A stretch of 64,000 bases of DNA. Origin: Verrucomicrobiia bacterium. GTDB lineage: Bacteria; Verrucomicrobiota; Verrucomicrobiia; Limisphaerales; JADLHS01. Shown piece by piece: positions 62,608 to 64,000 of this stretch; the first letter of the stretch is position 1; each line of letters begins with the position of its first letter. Under the pieces are notes generated by a model that ran no database searches, was not told the DNA's origin, and worked only from the letters and a program-made list of their open reading frames with translations. A program made the translations under genes and the position numbers. The DNA lies in assembly GCA_026125285.1 (NCBI GenBank), contig JAHCLO010000001.1:248001-312000 (forward strand), given 5' to 3'.

Positions 62608-63783
62608 ATGAAACGCACCCGTCGCAACGCCTTGCATGTCGCCGTTTGCGTGGATCAATTCCGCAGTCATGGGCGGGGCGTCATGCGCGGCATCGCCCGG
62701 TTCGTGGAAACTTACGGGCCGTGGTCGCTGTTCATTGATCCGCTGGCGGACAGCCACTACCCGCGCGGGCGTTCCGAAAACTGGCGCGGGGACGGCATCC
62801 TGACCTACATCGAGGACCCGCAGCGGGCCGACCGCTTGAGCGCTTCCGCCATCCCCACCGTGGAGTTATTCGCCTACCGGCTGGATCGCAAGCTGCCGCT
62901 GGTGGCGCACGATGACGTGGCGGTCGGGCGGATGGCTGCGGAGCACCTGTTGGGAAGGCACTTTCGCTGGTTCGCCTTCAGCGGTTACGTGAACACCCTC
63001 TGGTCGGATCGCCGGCAGCAAGGATTCACGGAACATTTGACCAAGGTCGGTTGTCCGCCCCCGGCCACGCTGCTGATCCAACGGCCGGAGACTTTGGCCG
63101 AATGGGAAAAAGTCCAGCAGCAGTTGACGAATTGGATCAAGGAACTCCACAAGCCAGTAGGTTTGCTGGCGAGCAGCGATCACCACGCTCAAAGAATCCT
63201 GGACGCCTGCCAGCGCGCCAATGTGGTCGTTCCAGAAGAAGTCGCCGTGATTGGCGTGGACAACGACGAGGAAACCTGCCGCTTGTCCGATCCACCCTTG
63301 ACCAGTGTGATGCTGAACTCCGAGCGCGTGGGCTACGAAGGGGCAAAGTTGCTCGACCAATTGATGCGGCGGAAGCTCAAGGCCCGTCCGGCAAAGCAAA
63401 TGTTCATTCCACCACTGGGAGTCCTTGCCCGGCAATCCACCGACGTCACCGCCATCAATGACCCCTTGGTGGCACACGCCGCGCGCACGATCCGGGAGCG
63501 GGCCTGTCATGGCCTTTCCGTGGAGGAACTGGTCCGTTCCCTGCACATTTCACGCAGCATCTTTTACCAGCGCTTCCACACCGCCTTGGGCCGCTCGCCG
63601 CACTATGAAATCCTCCGCGTACAGCTTGACCGCGTGAAGAGCCTGCTGGTGCAAACCTCGCTGCCGTTGAAAGAAATCGCGGAGGTGTGCGGCTTCAACA
63701 ATCCCAACTACCTCAATGTGGCCTTCAAGCGCGAAATGGGAGTAACGCCCGGCGAATATCGTGAACAGAAACTGGGGCATTGA
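62608..63783 (+). CDS. XylR-type AraC family transcriptional regulator
   Basis: A 391-residue regulator. The first 270 residues form a LacI/periplasmic-binding-protein-like sensor (RNALHVAVCVDQFRSHGRGV, PLVAHDDVAVGRMAAEHLLG, VAVIGVDNDEETCRLSDPPL) without a LacI DNA-binding head. The last 110 residues are an AraC-type double helix-turn-helix (GLSVEELVRSLHISRSIFYQ, PLKEIAEVCGFNNPNYLNVA, FKREMGVTPGEYRE). This is the architecture of XylR, which responds to a sugar. The start at 62608 (MKRTRRNALHVAV) is preferred to 62557. It is divergent to the 1254-residue lectin-like protein. It may switch on that surface protein and sugar-use genes; the ligand is not known. Confidence 0.94.
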   Translation: MKRTRRNALHVAVCVDQFRSHGRGVMRGIARFVETYGPWSLFIDPLADSHYPRGRSENWRGDGILTYIEDPQRADRLSASAIPTVELFAYRLDRKLPLVAHDDVAVGRMAAEHLLGRHFRWFAFSGYVNTLWSDRRQQGFTEHLTKVGCPPPATLLIQRPETLAEWEKVQQQLTNWIKELHKPVGLLASSDHHAQRILDACQRANVVVPEEVAVIGVDNDEETCRLSDPPLTSVMLNSERVGYEGAKLLDQLMRRKLKARPAKQMFIPPLGVLARQSTDVTAINDPLVAHAARTIRERACHGLSVEELVRSLHISRSIFYQRFHTALGRSPHYEILRVQLDRVKSLLVQTSLPLKEIAEVCGFNNPNYLNVAFKREMGVTPGEYREQKLGH

Positions 63784-63850
63784 GCGGATTCGGAGAAGCG
63801 GACGGGCGCGATGGTTCTTTCCCTGCATCCTGCCCATAAACCTGAGTCCC

Positions 63851-63923
63851 GTAGCGGCGTCTCGGCAGAGCGCCGCCATTCTCAAGAGACAACGTTTGCG
63901 GCGCTCTACTGAGACGCCGCTAC
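63851..63923. repeat. Palindromic repeat, family D
   Basis: Arms of 26 bp (63851-63876 and 63898-63923) are reverse complements with two mismatches; the arm core is GTAGCGGCGTCTC with GAGCGCCGC. The spacer is 21 bp. It lies after the XylR-type stop near the right edge. There is no other copy in the window. Confidence 0.85.
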
Positions 63924-64000
63924 GGTACATGGCCCCGATGCGCGTCCAATGTTGGAGGTCGAAGCTTTCCATGAACCTCGCGATGTAGGGCGGACATTCC

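Overview
This window is a 64 kb piece of a GC-rich bacterial chromosome, most likely from the Verrucomicrobiota (the Limisphaerales/Pedosphaera side of the phylum) or a close PVC relative. I infer this from the gene families, not from a search. They include a DUF1501 protein paired with a planctomycete-type cytochrome/DUF1549/DUF1553 protein, Ser/Thr kinases (one with a WD40 C-terminus), a TIGR02999-like ECF sigma factor, PQQ-type beta-propellers, a CotH-type kinase with EF-hands, a PEP-CTERM protein, an H-X9-DG-like prepilin and an XylR-type AraC regulator. Many dispersed palindromic repeats that stay open in translation point the same way. I saw no rRNA, convincing tRNA or CRISPR array.

Layout. 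1-6.3 kb: end of an unknown gene, mnmE (carrying an in-frame palindromic repeat), a small unknown protein, murQ, a Yip1-like membrane protein, a lipoprotein and an exported esterase. 6.5-12 kb: a large WD40 kinase, two overlapping small genes and an ECF sigma factor. 12.1-20.3 kb: a tightly packed run of seven plus-strand genes: membrane protein, signal peptidase I, CotH kinase, PQQ propeller, DUF4956 membrane protein, VTC polyphosphate-polymerase domain and a PQQ propeller broken by an in-frame TGA. This is the best candidate for an incompletely described system, probably phosphotransfer or polyphosphate at the cell surface. 20.3-29 kb: a beta-lactamase/NamZ fusion, an exported EEP-family phosphoesterase, a degenerate kinase, a YlbF-like protein, a site-2 protease, a fatty-acid desaturase and a second signal peptidase. 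29.3-41.5 kb: the DUF1501/cytochrome pair, recN, a PhnP-like hydrolase, a TIGR03790 protein, and an Lrp-type regulator with an aminotransferase.

41.5-51 kb is the accessory part: an RHS relic, a PEP-CTERM protein, a near-identical 271 bp copy of the end of purN, a 1608-residue exported protein carrying both a trypsin-like and a subtilisin-like protease, a decayed IS3 element, intact purN and a 238 bp heptamer minisatellite. 51-64 kb: a TIM-barrel sugar isomerase-like protein, a DUF5684-like membrane protein, a Gfo/Idh/MocA oxidoreductase, a fused MFS/spermidine synthase, a one-heme lipoprotein with a clear terminator, and a minus-strand prepilin and 1254-residue lectin-like surface protein divergent from an XylR-type regulator.

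The metabolic themes are cell-wall sugar recycling (NamZ and MurQ), sugar use (esterase, TIM barrel, oxidoreductase, XylR) and heavy protein export. Start sites were adjusted wherever a signal peptide, ribosome-binding site or domain boundary favoured an internal start.
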